A stretch of 64,000 nucleotides of DNA. Source: an uncultured Collinsella sp. Its GTDB lineage: Bacteria; Actinomycetota; Coriobacteriia; Coriobacteriales; Coriobacteriaceae. The DNA lies in the NCBI GenBank assembly GCA_958437495.1, contig CAUBOH010000012.1, positions 6,153 to 70,152 of the forward strand, read 5' to 3'. Shown piece after piece: positions 32,245-42,046 of this stretch. Made by a program: the position numbers and the translations under genes. The notes below the pieces were generated by a model that was not told where the DNA came from, ran no database searches, and saw only the letters and a program-made list of their open reading frames with translations. Position 1 is the first letter of the stretch; the number at the start of each line of letters is the position of its first letter.

Positions 32245-34506
32245 ATGATGGGATCAAACGTGAGCGATACAAAGCTAAAGCCAGCAACTAAAAAGCCCGC
32301 TACCCGTAAAGCCGCCCCGCACGCACCGGAGCTCACCAAGGACGATGTCTACCTGTTTGGCATTGGTACGTGGGAGCGCAGCTGGGAAAAGATGGGCGCG
32401 CATCCCGACACGCAGCAGCGTACGCGCGGCTGGCGTTTTTGCGTTTGGGCGCCCGACGTTAAGAGCGTCCATGTTATCGGTGAATTCAACAATTGGGACG
32501 AACAAGCCAACCCGCTGGTGCCCGTGCACACGAGCGCTATCTGGGAAGGCTTTATTCCTGGAGCCGAGCAGGGTCAGCTGTATAAATACCTCATCGAAAC
32601 CAACGAGGGCGAAAAGCTCTACAAGGCCGATCCGTATGCCTTTAAGGCCGAGTGCCCTCCGGGTACCGCCAGCGTGTTGTGGACCCTCGATGGCTACCAG
32701 TGGAACGACGCCGCGTGGCTCAAGCGACGCGCCGGCCACAACCACATGTCGCAGCCCCTTAACATCTACGAGGTGCATATTGGCTCGTGGAAGCGCCACG
32801 GCGACACGCCACAGGGCGAGCCGGACGAGTACGGCAACTACCCCGGCCCCATGGATCCCTTCCCCGCGCAGCGCGGCGAGTTCTACACCTACGACGACCT
32901 GTCGGTGGAGCTCGTGGACTACGTGCGCGACATGGGCTACACGCATATCGAGGTCATGCCGCTTATGGAGCATCCCTTCGATGGCTCCTGGGGCTACCAG
33001 ACGACCGGCTACTTTGCCGCCACGTCGCGCTACGGCAACCCGCAGCAGCTCATGCATTTTATCGACGCGTGCCACGAGGCGGGCATCGGCGTAATCATGG
33101 ACTGGGTGCCTGGCGGTTTTTGCGCCGACTCCCACGGCCTTGCCACCTTTAACGGCCACATGCTGTTTGAGCACGAGATTCACCCCAACTGGGGAACGCA
33201 CAAGTTTGACTTCGCCCGCGGCGAGGTCCGCTCCTTCCTGGTATCCAACGTGCTGTACTGGCTCGAGAACTTCCATGTGGACGGCATTCGCATGGACGGC
33301 GTGTCGAGCATGCTGTACCTCAACTTTGGCATTGACGATCCGGGGCAAAAGAAATTCAACAAGTACGGTACCGAGGAGGACCTGGACGCCAGCGCATTTA
33401 TCCGCCAGGTCAACTGCGCCGTGGAGGCCCACTTCCCTGACGTGATGATGATGGCCGAGGAGTCCACCGCGTGGCCGCTCGTGACCTACCCGCCGCAGGA
33501 CGGCGGCCTGGGCTTCCACTACAAGTGGGACATGGGCTGGATGAACGACACCCTGCACTACATGCAGACCGATTTTCCGTGGCGCCCCGGCAACCACGGG
33601 CTGCTCACGTTCTCCATCATGTACGCCTTTACCGAGAACTTTATTTGCCCGCTGAGCCACGACGAGGTCGTGCACGGCAAGTGCTCGCTGATCGGCCGCA
33701 TGCCGGGCGACTGGTGGCGCCAGTTTGCCGGCCTGCGCACGCTGGCTTTCTACCAGATGACGCACCCCGGTGCCAAGCTCAACTTTATGGGCAACGAGAT
33801 CGGCCAGTTTATTGAGTGGCGCTACTACGAGTCCATCCAGTGGTTCCTGACCGAGGAGTACGAGACCCACCGTCATCATCAGGCGTTTATCAAGGCGCTC
33901 AACCACCTGTATACCGCCGAGCCCGCCCTGTACGAGCGCGGCTACACCGACGACGGCTTTACCTGGATTGACGCGGACAACTCCAAGCAGTCCATCGTGA
34001 GCTTTGTGCGCCAGGGCGAGGACGTCGATGACGACCTGGTGATCCTGATCAACTTTGACCCGGCGAGTTACGAGAGCTTCCGCGTGGGTGTGCCGCGCGA
34101 GGGTGACTGGGAGGTCATCTTTGATTCCGACCGTCCCGAGTTCGGTGGCAGCGGATACGCCGGTGAGGAGCCCTACACCTGCTCGAGCGAGCCCTATCCC
34201 TGGAACGGGCAGATGGACTCCATCGAGATGAAGGTGCCCGGCCTGGCAGGCGTGGTACTTAAGCGCCGCGGTCCCAGCAGCTATAAGCCGCCGGTGGTCG
34301 AGAAGCCCAAAAAGGCGACGCGCAAGCGCACGTCCTCGGTGAAGCCCAAGCCCGCGGCCGCCAAGAAGGCTCCGGCTAAGGCGAAGGCTGCCAAGCCCGC
34401 TGCCAAGGCTTCGACCAAGTCCACCACGGCCAAGAAGGCAGCCACCAAAAAGGCTGCTCCCAAGGCCAAGGCAGCTGCTGTTAAGGCTCCTGCCAAGAAA
34501 GCGTAA
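32245..34506 (+). CDS. glgB: 1,4-alpha-glucan branching enzyme with K/A-rich termini
   Basis: A 753-aa GH13 enzyme introducing alpha-1,6 branches into glycogen. Residues about 60-150 are a CBM48 domain (FCVWAPDVKSVHVIGEFNNW). The catalytic domain shows the nucleophile in IRMDGVSSMLYL, the acid in MMAEESTAWP, and LSHDEVVHGK. The N-terminal 25 residues are lysine/proline/alanine-rich, and the last 70 (from about residue 684, KPKKATRKRTSSVKPKP onward) are an alanine/lysine tail like histone H1, not part of the family. No strong ribosome site is visible; ATG at 32245 or 32248, or GTG at 32260, are candidates. It leads the glycogen block. Confidence 0.95.
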   Translation: MMGSNVSDTKLKPATKKPATRKAAPHAPELTKDDVYLFGIGTWERSWEKMGAHPDTQQRTRGWRFCVWAPDVKSVHVIGEFNNWDEQANPLVPVHTSAIWEGFIPGAEQGQLYKYLIETNEGEKLYKADPYAFKAECPPGTASVLWTLDGYQWNDAAWLKRRAGHNHMSQPLNIYEVHIGSWKRHGDTPQGEPDEYGNYPGPMDPFPAQRGEFYTYDDLSVELVDYVRDMGYTHIEVMPLMEHPFDGSWGYQTTGYFAATSRYGNPQQLMHFIDACHEAGIGVIMDWVPGGFCADSHGLATFNGHMLFEHEIHPNWGTHKFDFARGEVRSFLVSNVLYWLENFHVDGIRMDGVSSMLYLNFGIDDPGQKKFNKYGTEEDLDASAFIRQVNCAVEAHFPDVMMMAEESTAWPLVTYPPQDGGLGFHYKWDMGWMNDTLHYMQTDFPWRPGNHGLLTFSIMYAFTENFICPLSHDEVVHGKCSLIGRMPGDWWRQFAGLRTLAFYQMTHPGAKLNFMGNEIGQFIEWRYYESIQWFLTEEYETHRHHQAFIKALNHLYTAEPALYERGYTDDGFTWIDADNSKQSIVSFVRQGEDVDDDLVILINFDPASYESFRVGVPREGDWEVIFDSDRPEFGGSGYAGEEPYTCSSEPYPWNGQMDSIEMKVPGLAGVVLKRRGPSSYKPPVVEKPKKATRKRTSSVKPKPAAAKKAPAKAKAAKPAAKASTKSTTAKKAATKKAAPKAKAAAVKAPAKKA

Positions 34507-34599
34507 CAAAGCCGTTACAGCTGTAATACCCGCCCCGCGGGGGCGTAGGATACATGTCATAACCGTTCCGGGAGAAACATCCCCGGGGGAAAGGAACGT

Positions 34600-37026
34600 A
34601 TGAATAAGATCTTCGACAACAAGCAGGAGTTTACCGAGCTCTATCGCGATGCCGTCATGAGCATCAGCGGCAAGAGCGTCGAGGCCGCCAGCGACCTGGA
34701 CCGCTTTAACGCCCTGGCCAAGCTCGTGGCCGAGAAGGCGCGCACCGTCGCCACCAAGAGCGACGCCCGCGCTACCGCCGAGGGCAAGAAGCGCGTGTAC
34801 TACTTCTCGATCGAGTTTTTGATCGGTCGCCTGCTCGACAACTACCTGCTCAACTTTGGTGTGCGCGACATGGTCGCCGAGGCGCTCGACGACATGGGCT
34901 TTGACCTGTCCGTCATCGAGAATCAGGAGCCCGATCCGGCGCTGGGCAACGGTGGCCTGGGCCGTCTGGCCGCATGCTTCCTGGATTCCATGGCAGCCGA
35001 GGGCATTGCCGGCTACGGCAACGGCATGCGCTACCGCTACGGCCTGTTTAAGCAGGAGATCGTCAACGGCAGCCAGGTCGAGGCCACCGACGAGTGGCTC
35101 ACCCACGGCTATCCCTGGGAGGTCCGCCGTCAGGACAAGGCCGTGACCATTAAGTTTGGTGGTCACGTTGAGGGCTTTGAGGAGAACGGCCGCACGTTCT
35201 ACCGCACGGTGGACACGCAGGATATCCTGGCCGTCCCTTATGACATCCCCGTCGTGGGCTATGCTGGCGAGACCGTCAACAAGCTGCGCGTATGGGCCGC
35301 CGAGCCGGTCGAGGAGCACTTCGATCTGGAGGCCTTCAACCGCGGCGACTACGCCCTGGCCGATGCCGAGCGCGCCGAGGCCGAGGCCATCAGCGCCATC
35401 CTCTACCCCAACGACGCCGGCGAGCACGGCCGTCTGCTGCGCCTGAAGCAGGAGTACCTGTTTGTATCGGCCGGCATCTACAGCCTGCTCGACACCTTTG
35501 AGAAGGAGCACGGCGCGAACTGGGAGCTGCTGCCGCAGTTTGTGGCTATCCATACCAACGATACCCACCCCGCCATGTGCGGCCCCGAGCTCATGCGCAT
35601 CCTCATCGACGAGAAGAAGCTCGAGTGGGACGACGCCTGGAACATCGTGACGCAGGTCGTGAGCTACACCAACCACACCATCCTGCCCGAGGCCCTGGAG
35701 AAGTGGCCCATCGGCACGTTCTCCAAGCTCCTCCCCCGCGTGTACCAGATCATCGACGAGATCAGCCGTCGTTGGCACGAGTCGTTCGACACCACGCAGG
35801 AGGGCTGGCAGGAGCGTCTACGCCAGACCGCCATTCTGTGGGACGGGGAGATTCGCATGGCCAACCTGTCCGTGATCTGCAGCCACAGCGTCAACGGCGT
35901 GGCCAAGATCCACTCCGACATCATCAAGAACATCGTGCTCAAGGACTTCTATGCCTTAACGCCCGAGAAGTTCAACAACAAGACCAACGGCATCTCGCAC
36001 CGTCGCTTCTTTGCCGAGGCCAACCCCACCTATGCCAAGCTCGTGACCGAGGCCATCGGCGACGGCTGGCTTAAGGACGCCTTTGAGCTGGAGAAGCTTA
36101 AGCAGTTTAAGGACGACACCGAGTTCCTGAAGGCCGTGGGTGCCTCCAAGCGCGCTAACAAGGAGCGTCTGGCCGCCTACGTTAAGGCCGAGACCGGTCT
36201 GGTTATCGACCCCAACACCGTCTTCGACGTTCAGGTAAAGCGCTTCCACGCCTACAAGCGCCAGCTCATGAACATCATGAAGGTGATGGACATCTACAAC
36301 CGTCGCATCGCCGATCCCAACTTCCACGTGACGCCGACGACCTTCATCTTTAGCGGCAAGGCTGCCTCGAGCTACACCTTTGCCAAGGAGACCATCCGCC
36401 TCATTAACTCCGTGGCCGACGTCATCAACAACGACGCCCGCGTGAACGAGGTCATGAAGGTCTGCTTCATCCCCAACTTCCGCGTGAGCAACGCCCAGCT
36501 CATCTACCCCGCCGCCGAGATCTCGGAGCAGATCTCCACGGCCGGCAAGGAGGCCTCGGGCACGTCCAACATGAAGCTCATGATGAACGGCGCCATTACG
36601 CTGGGTACCCTCGACGGCGCCAACATCGAGATCGCCGACCTGGCCGGCCGCGAGAACGAGGCCATCTTTGGCCTGACCGCCCCCGAGGTCGAGCAGCTCT
36701 GGGCATCGAACAGCTACTTTGCGTGGGATACCCTCAACGGCGATCGCGAGCGTCTGGGCCGCGTGATGGACGAGCTCAAGGACAACACCTTTGCGGGTCT
36801 TTCGGGCAACTTTGAGAGCATCTACAACGAGCTCATGAACAACAACGACCCCGACCTGGTCATGGCAGACTTCCGCAGCTACGTGGATGCATGGGAAAAG
36901 CTCACCGGCAGCTACGGCGACCAGGAGACCTGGAACCGCAAGGCCCTGCTCAACACCGCCTCGAGCGGCTGGTTCTCGAGCGACCGCACCATTCGCGAGT
37001 ACCGCGACGAGATCTGGCACGCATAA
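34600..37026 (+). CDS. glgP: Glycogen phosphorylase
   Basis: An 808-aa PLP enzyme releasing glucose 1-phosphate from glycogen. N-terminal YYFSIEFLIGRLLDNYLLN and DPALGNGGLGRLAACFLDS, the VKRFHAYKRQLMN segment, and the PLP lysine in SNMKLMMNGAITLGTLDGAN are all present; length is that of the family. GGAAAGGAACGT precedes the ATG. It is 93 nt after glgB. The degradative enzyme lying amid synthetic genes suggests that the block handles storage turnover together. Confidence 0.97.
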   Translation: MNKIFDNKQEFTELYRDAVMSISGKSVEAASDLDRFNALAKLVAEKARTVATKSDARATAEGKKRVYYFSIEFLIGRLLDNYLLNFGVRDMVAEALDDMGFDLSVIENQEPDPALGNGGLGRLAACFLDSMAAEGIAGYGNGMRYRYGLFKQEIVNGSQVEATDEWLTHGYPWEVRRQDKAVTIKFGGHVEGFEENGRTFYRTVDTQDILAVPYDIPVVGYAGETVNKLRVWAAEPVEEHFDLEAFNRGDYALADAERAEAEAISAILYPNDAGEHGRLLRLKQEYLFVSAGIYSLLDTFEKEHGANWELLPQFVAIHTNDTHPAMCGPELMRILIDEKKLEWDDAWNIVTQVVSYTNHTILPEALEKWPIGTFSKLLPRVYQIIDEISRRWHESFDTTQEGWQERLRQTAILWDGEIRMANLSVICSHSVNGVAKIHSDIIKNIVLKDFYALTPEKFNNKTNGISHRRFFAEANPTYAKLVTEAIGDGWLKDAFELEKLKQFKDDTEFLKAVGASKRANKERLAAYVKAETGLVIDPNTVFDVQVKRFHAYKRQLMNIMKVMDIYNRRIADPNFHVTPTTFIFSGKAASSYTFAKETIRLINSVADVINNDARVNEVMKVCFIPNFRVSNAQLIYPAAEISEQISTAGKEASGTSNMKLMMNGAITLGTLDGANIEIADLAGRENEAIFGLTAPEVEQLWASNSYFAWDTLNGDRERLGRVMDELKDNTFAGLSGNFESIYNELMNNNDPDLVMADFRSYVDAWEKLTGSYGDQETWNRKALLNTASSGWFSSDRTIREYRDEIWHA

Positions 37027-37062
37027 AGCGCGCGAGCTCCCTTTGCCAGCACGGCATTACTT

Positions 37063-37091
37063 GACGGGCGCGACCGAGCGCCGCGCCCGTC
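37063..37091 (+). other. Hairpin between glgP and glgC
   Basis: GACGGGCGCG and CGCGCCCGTC form a 10-bp stem around a 9-nt loop; no T-tract follows. It could stabilise or separate transcript segments rather than terminate. Confidence 0.5.
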
Positions 37092-37132
37092 GCTAATGGG
37101 TTTAGGAACATCGATGACAGAAGGAGAAATCG

Positions 37133-38281
37133 ATGAGTAAGAAAGAATGCATCGCGATGCTCCTCGCAGGAGGACAGGGCAGCCGATTGGGGGCACTCAC
37201 CCAAAAGATCGCTAAGCCGGCGGTTAGCTTTGGTGGCAAGTTCCGCATTATCGACTTTTCGCTCTCCAACTGCTCCAACTCGGGCATCGACACGGTCGGC
37301 GTTCTGACGCAGTATCGCCCCTATCTGCTGCATGCCTATGTGGGCTCCGGCGAGGCGTGGGATCTGGACAGCCGCGACGGCGGCGTATCGATCCTGCCGC
37401 CGTACGAGACGCAGACCGGCGGCGCATGGTATGCGGGCACGGCCGACGCCATTACGCAGAACCTCGACTACATCAAGGCCAACGACCCCAAGTACGTCCT
37501 GATTCTTTCGGGCGATCACCTGTATCGCATGGATTACCGCAAGATGCTCAAGACGCACATTGAGAACAACGCCGACCTCACGGTGAGCGTTATGCCCGTG
37601 CCGTGGGAGGAGGCCAGCCGCTTTGGCATCCTGACCACCGACCCCGAGGACGGCCGCATCACCAAGTTCACCGAGAAGCCCGACAAGCCCGATTCGAATC
37701 TCGCATCCATGGGCATCTACATCTTCTCGGCCGACGTGCTGATTGAGGCACTCGAGGAGGATGCTCTGGACCAGCGCTCGAGCCACGACTTTGGCAAGGA
37801 CATCATCCCCAAGCTACTCGGCGAGGGCAAGCGCCTGTACAGCTACGAGTTCCACGGCTTCTGGAAGGACGTCGGCACCATCGCCAGCTTCCACGAGACC
37901 TCGATGGACCTGCTGGGCAACAACCCCGAGTTCGATCTGTTTGACAAGCACTTCCCCATCATGTCCAACATCACCACGCGTCCGCCGCACTATATTGGCC
38001 CGGACGGCCGCCTGGACGACTGCCTGGTCTCCAACGGCTGCAAGATCTACGGCACCGCTCGCCACTCGATCCTTTCGACCGATGTCATCATCGAGGAGCG
38101 CGCCGTGGTCGAGGACTCCGTGCTGCTGCCGGGTGCGCACGTTAAGAGCGGCGCGCACATCTGCCGCGCTATTTTGGGCGAGAACTCCACGGTCGAAGAG
38201 GGCGTGAAGCTCGGCTCTGTTGATACCACCAAGGATACGGCCGTCGTTGGAAATGACGTCGTTATCGGGAAGGGGGAATGA
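37133..38281 (+). CDS. glgC: Glucose-1-phosphate adenylyltransferase, catalytic subunit
   Basis: A 382-aa enzyme forming ADP-glucose from glucose 1-phosphate and ATP. The nucleotide loop MLLAGGQGSRLGALT, KPAVSFGGKFRIIDF, the GGAWYAGTADAI motif, ILSGDHLYRMDY and FTEKPDKPDS are present; a left-handed beta-helix with hexapeptide-like repeats fills the C-terminus. AGAAGGAG precedes the ATG. It overlaps or abuts glgD (4 nt gap), matching the GlgC/GlgD heteromeric layout known from Firmicutes. Confidence 0.96.
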   Translation: MSKKECIAMLLAGGQGSRLGALTQKIAKPAVSFGGKFRIIDFSLSNCSNSGIDTVGVLTQYRPYLLHAYVGSGEAWDLDSRDGGVSILPPYETQTGGAWYAGTADAITQNLDYIKANDPKYVLILSGDHLYRMDYRKMLKTHIENNADLTVSVMPVPWEEASRFGILTTDPEDGRITKFTEKPDKPDSNLASMGIYIFSADVLIEALEEDALDQRSSHDFGKDIIPKLLGEGKRLYSYEFHGFWKDVGTIASFHETSMDLLGNNPEFDLFDKHFPIMSNITTRPPHYIGPDGRLDDCLVSNGCKIYGTARHSILSTDVIIEERAVVEDSVLLPGAHVKSGAHICRAILGENSTVEEGVKLGSVDTTKDTAVVGNDVVIGKGE

Positions 38282-38285
38282 TCCG

Positions 38286-39413
38286 ATGATCAATCGCAAG
38301 GCCATCGGTTATATCACCGCTAACTACTCTTCGACCTACGGCAGCGTGCTGCTCAAGGACCGCCCCATCGCGTCCGTCCCGTTTTTGGGCCGCTACCGCC
38401 TGATCGATTTTCCGCTGTCCAACATGATGAATGCAGGCATTAAGACCGTCGGCGTCGTCATGCCGGGCAACTACCGCTCGCTGATCGACCACGTGGGCTC
38501 TGGCAAGGACTGGGGCCTGGACCGCAAGAAGGGCGGCCTGTTCATGGTGCCCGGCAACGCGTATGGCACCACCAAGGGCGGCATGCGCTTCTTGCTGCGC
38601 GACATCATCTCCAACAAGACGCTGTTCCAGCGCTCGGACAAGCCCTATGTTGTGATGATGGGCACCAACATCATCTTTAACATGGACCTCAACACCATCA
38701 TCGAGGCGCACGAGAACTCCGGTGCCCAGATGACCGTGGTGTACTGCAAGGCCACGCGCAACGTCGACGACGAGACCAAGCTCGATATTAACGAGAACGG
38801 TCGTCTGACGGGCGTGAGCGCCGGCGTCGTGTACGGCGACAACGCCTCTATGGATTGCTGCATCGTCAACCGCGAGACGCTGCTCGAGATCATCGACCAC
38901 TACCAGGCCGCCGACTATCTGGATCTGCTCGAGGCACTCCAGGGCGACTTTGGCAACATCGACGTGTGCAGCTACGAGTACAAGGGCGAGGTCGTGGGCG
39001 TGTTTAGCGAGAAGTCGCTGTATCGCCGCAGCATGGACCTGCTCGACCAGACCGTGGCCGACCAGCTCTTCGATCCCGAGCGCCCGATCCTGACCAAGGC
39101 TCACGACGTGCCGCCTTCGCGCTATGCGACCGGCAGCCACGCGTGCAACTCGATCATCTCGGCCGGTTGCATCATCAAGGGCACCGTGCGCAACTCGATC
39201 CTGTCGCGCGGCGTCGTGGTCGAGGAAGGCGCTTCGGTGACCAACTCGATCATCAACCAGAGCTGCGTCATCAAGAGCGGCGCCCGTGTTGAGAACGCCA
39301 TCCTGGACAAGAACAACGTGGTTCCCACCAACACCGAGCTTCGCGGCACGCCCGAGAACATCCTGGTGCTGGGAAAGGCTCCGTTAACTTCCGACACCAC
39401 CATCGTACGTTAA
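38286..39413 (+). CDS. glgD: GlgD, non-catalytic-type ADP-glucose pyrophosphorylase subunit
   Basis: A 375-aa GlgC paralogue. It keeps the fold (GRYRLIDFPLSNMMN, hexapeptide repeats around NSIISAGCIIKGTVRNSIL) but the nucleotide loop reads ITANYSSTYGSVLLKDRP and lacks the GGxGxRL motif, so it should be the regulatory partner. The start at 38286 is preceded by AAGGGGGAATG. Longer frames would overlap glgC. Confidence 0.93.
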   Translation: MINRKAIGYITANYSSTYGSVLLKDRPIASVPFLGRYRLIDFPLSNMMNAGIKTVGVVMPGNYRSLIDHVGSGKDWGLDRKKGGLFMVPGNAYGTTKGGMRFLLRDIISNKTLFQRSDKPYVVMMGTNIIFNMDLNTIIEAHENSGAQMTVVYCKATRNVDDETKLDINENGRLTGVSAGVVYGDNASMDCCIVNRETLLEIIDHYQAADYLDLLEALQGDFGNIDVCSYEYKGEVVGVFSEKSLYRRSMDLLDQTVADQLFDPERPILTKAHDVPPSRYATGSHACNSIISAGCIIKGTVRNSILSRGVVVEEGASVTNSIINQSCVIKSGARVENAILDKNNVVPTNTELRGTPENILVLGKAPLTSDTTIVR

Positions 39414-39445
39414 CGTTGGCACCGCAACATCGCTCGTAACATGTA

Positions 39446-39479
39446 GAATAGCCGCCCGGTTAGCGCCAGGCGGCTATTC
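39446..39479 (+). other. Hairpin between glgD and glgA
   Basis: GAATAGCCGCCCGG and its near-complement CCAGGCGGCTATTC flank a short loop; no T-tract follows. Position suggests a processing or attenuation site inside the operon. Confidence 0.55.
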
Positions 39480-39503
39480 TCGAATTGCAACATGGGAGAC
39501 AAT

Positions 39504-41831
39504 ATGGCAGAAACCAGCAAAAAGATGCAGATCGTGTTTGCCTCGGCCGAGTGCGCACCGTTTGTTAAGACCGGTGGCCTGGGTGACGTGGCGGGCTCGC
39601 TGCCTGCGGCGCTCGTGCGCGCCGGCGCCGAGGTCATCGTGATGGTGCCCAAGTACGCCACCATCAAGGACGAGTACAAGGCGCAGATGGAGCACTTTGC
39701 CGACTTTTACGTGAGCCTGGGCTGGCGTAACGAGTACTGCGGTCTCGAGAAGCTCGAGCACGACGGCGTCACCTATATGTTCATCGACAACGAGCGCTAC
39801 TTTGCGCGCGACTATCCGTACGGATTCTTTGATGACGGAGAGCGCTTTGCGTTCTTCTCCAAGGCCATCACCGAGAGCCTGCAGCACCTGCCGGCCGGCT
39901 TTGAGTGCGACATCCTGCACTGCAACGACTGGCAGACGGCACTGGCGCCCGTGTTCTTGCGCGAGTTCTACCAGGGTCTGCCGCTGTACGACCGCGTCAA
40001 GACCGTGTTCTCGATCCACAACGTGGCGTTCCAGGGCCAGTTTAGCGACACCGTGATGGAGGACATCCTGGGTGTGGCGCATATTCCCGCGGCCGCCTCG
40101 CAGCTGCGTTGCGACGCCTGCAGCGTCAACTACATGCTGGGCGCGTTGCGCTATGCCGACGCCATCACCACGGTAAGCCCCACCTATGCCAACGAAATCC
40201 AGACGCCCGAGTTTGGCGAGGGCCTGGACGGTGTGCTGCGCGAGCGTTCGTACGCGCTGCAGGGGATTTTGAATGGCATCGACGTCGCGGGCTTTGACCC
40301 GGCGACCGACAAGCGCATTGCCGCCAACTACACGGTCGAGGACCGCTCCGGCAAGGCCGTGTGCAAGGCCAAGTTGCAGGAGGAGCTGGGGCTCGAGGTC
40401 CGCGACGACCGCCCGCTTATGGTGATGGTCACGCGCCTGACGCGCCAAAAGGGCATGAACTTGGTCATGTACGCGCTCGACCGCATTCTAGCCGGCGGCG
40501 TGCAGGTAGCCGTGCTGGGCACCGGCGACCGCGACTACGAGGACGGACTGCGCTACTTCCAGGACAAGTACCCCGGCACCATGGCCGCACGCATCGAGTT
40601 TGACCCGGCGCTGTCCCAGCGCATGTATGCCGCCGCCGACATGTTCCTGATGCCGTCGAAGTTTGAGCCCTGCGGCCTGTCGCAGATCATCGCCATGCGC
40701 TACGGCACCCTGCCCATCGTGCGCGAGACCGGTGGCCTGAAGGACACCGTGATCCCGTATAACGAGTTTACCGGCGAGGGCACGGGCTTCTCGTTTAGCA
40801 ACTTTAACGGCGACGAGATGGGCGACGCGGTCTTCCGCGCAGCACGCCTGTTCTGGGATAACCGCGACGCTTGGAACCAACTGGTCACGCAGGCTATGAG
40901 CCAGGACTTTAGCTGGACGCGTTCGGCCGATAAGTATCTGGACCTGTACTTCTTTATGCATCCGGAGATTGAGCGACCGGCAGCAGTTGTCGACGAGCCT
41001 GAGGCTGTTGCTGAGCCGATGGCCGCTGAGGAGCCCAAAGCCGAGGAGAAGCCGGTTGAGGCTGAGCCCGTTAAGGCCGATCCCAAGGTGAAGGTCGAGG
41101 CTGCTCCCGAGCCCGAGCCTGAGGTGAAGCCCGCAGCAAAGCCTGCGGCAAAGAAGACCACGACTCGTAAGACGACGGCCAAGAAGGCCACTGCGGCCAA
41201 GGCGACGGCAACCAAGACCACCGCTGCCAAGACAACGACCACGCGCAAGCGCACCACCGCAGCTGCCAAGAAAACCGCCGAAGCCGAGGCTGCTCCCGAG
41301 GTAAAGGCTGAGGCCGCCGTCGAGGCCAAGCCCGCCGTCAAGGCACCGGCCAAGGCCGCTACAAAGAAGACGACCGCGACCGCCAAGAAGGCAACGGCTG
41401 CCAAGAAGACCACGACTACGAAGTCGACAAGCACGAAGGCCGCCACGACCAAGGCAGCCGCAAAGCCGGCCGCCAAGGTTGAGGAGACGCCCGCCGAGGC
41501 CAAGGCCGAGGCAACTGTCAAGGCCAAGCCGGCCGCCAAGACCACCACGCGCAAGCGCACTACAACGACGGCTAAGAAGACCACGACCAAGGCTGCTGCT
41601 CCCAAGGCGGAAGCTAAGGTCGAGGACAAGCCCGCAGTAAAGGCCAAGCCGGCACAGAAGGCCGCCAAGGTCAAGCCCGCTGCCGTCAAAGAGGAGCCCA
41701 AGGCCGAGGTAAAGGCCAAGCCCGAGCCCGCCAAGGAGACCCCGGTCTCCCCCGCCGCCGCAACCGAGAAAAAGGCTCCGACCAAGAAGACCTCCGTCCG
41801 CAAGGCAACGGCCACCCGCAAGCGCCGCTAA
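39504..41831 (+). CDS. glgA: Glycogen synthase (GT5) with 280-residue K/A/T-rich tail
   Basis: A 775-aa protein whose first 490 residues are a normal ADP-glucose glycogen synthase: VKTGGLGDVAGSLP substrate loop, HCNDWQTAL, SIHNVAFQGQF, TRLTRQKGMNL, PSKFEPCGLSQ and RETGGLKDTV. From about residue 492 there is an acidic Pro/Glu/Ala stretch, then about 230 residues of histone-H1-like lysine/alanine/threonine repeats (KKTTTRKTTAKKAT, RKRTT units). This tail is absent from known GlgA. The start at 39504 has GGGAG 7 nt upstream, better than the ATG 12 nt earlier. The low-complexity DNA may vary in length between strains. Confidence 0.94.
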   Translation: MAETSKKMQIVFASAECAPFVKTGGLGDVAGSLPAALVRAGAEVIVMVPKYATIKDEYKAQMEHFADFYVSLGWRNEYCGLEKLEHDGVTYMFIDNERYFARDYPYGFFDDGERFAFFSKAITESLQHLPAGFECDILHCNDWQTALAPVFLREFYQGLPLYDRVKTVFSIHNVAFQGQFSDTVMEDILGVAHIPAAASQLRCDACSVNYMLGALRYADAITTVSPTYANEIQTPEFGEGLDGVLRERSYALQGILNGIDVAGFDPATDKRIAANYTVEDRSGKAVCKAKLQEELGLEVRDDRPLMVMVTRLTRQKGMNLVMYALDRILAGGVQVAVLGTGDRDYEDGLRYFQDKYPGTMAARIEFDPALSQRMYAAADMFLMPSKFEPCGLSQIIAMRYGTLPIVRETGGLKDTVIPYNEFTGEGTGFSFSNFNGDEMGDAVFRAARLFWDNRDAWNQLVTQAMSQDFSWTRSADKYLDLYFFMHPEIERPAAVVDEPEAVAEPMAAEEPKAEEKPVEAEPVKADPKVKVEAAPEPEPEVKPAAKPAAKKTTTRKTTAKKATAAKATATKTTAAKTTTTRKRTTAAAKKTAEAEAAPEVKAEAAVEAKPAVKAPAKAATKKTTATAKKATAAKKTTTTKSTSTKAATTKAAAKPAAKVEETPAEAKAEATVKAKPAAKTTTRKRTTTTAKKTTTKAAAPKAEAKVEDKPAVKAKPAQKAAKVKPAAVKEEPKAEVKAKPEPAKETPVSPAAATEKKAPTKKTSVRKATATRKRR

Positions 41832-41867
41832 TCCAGACAATCTAAAACCTTATCAAACCCTAAGCAA

Positions 41868-41895
41868 GGGGCGCTCCAACCGGGCGCCCTTTCTC
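41868..41895 (+). terminator. Terminator after glgA
   Basis: A GGGGCGC/GCGCCC stem around TCCAACCG is followed by TTTCT. Confidence 0.75.
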
Positions 41896-41904
41896 TGTTG
41901 ATAG

Positions 41905-41920
41905 TTGGTAAAACGATTTT
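41905..41920. promoter_or_regulatory. Operator-like site upstream of the GH13-GH77 gene
   Basis: TTGGTAAAACGATTTT, closely matching the minus-strand read of 31953-31968. A second GATGGTAAACGGATG word lies 20-30 nt further on, comparable to ATGGTAAACATCC at 31935. Confidence 0.4.
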
Positions 41921-42046
41921 CTAGGACAACCGTTCGCCGATGGTAAACGGATGTTGTTTATACAGCCTGTGTACAACAGATATACTTACATCTTGCGCGT
42001 AAAGCCATGGCCCGCAGGCCGTGATTCTATTGAACTGGACCGTACT

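Noticed and set aside
34281..34496. Antisense 71-aa hydrophobic frame opposite the GlgB tail
   Set aside because: It is simply the complement of alanine/lysine codons, with no start signal.
32275..35778. A 1167-aa open frame on the minus strand across glgB and glgP
   Set aside because: It runs antisense to two strongly recognised genes with full motif sets; long open antisense frames are normal in high-GC DNA.
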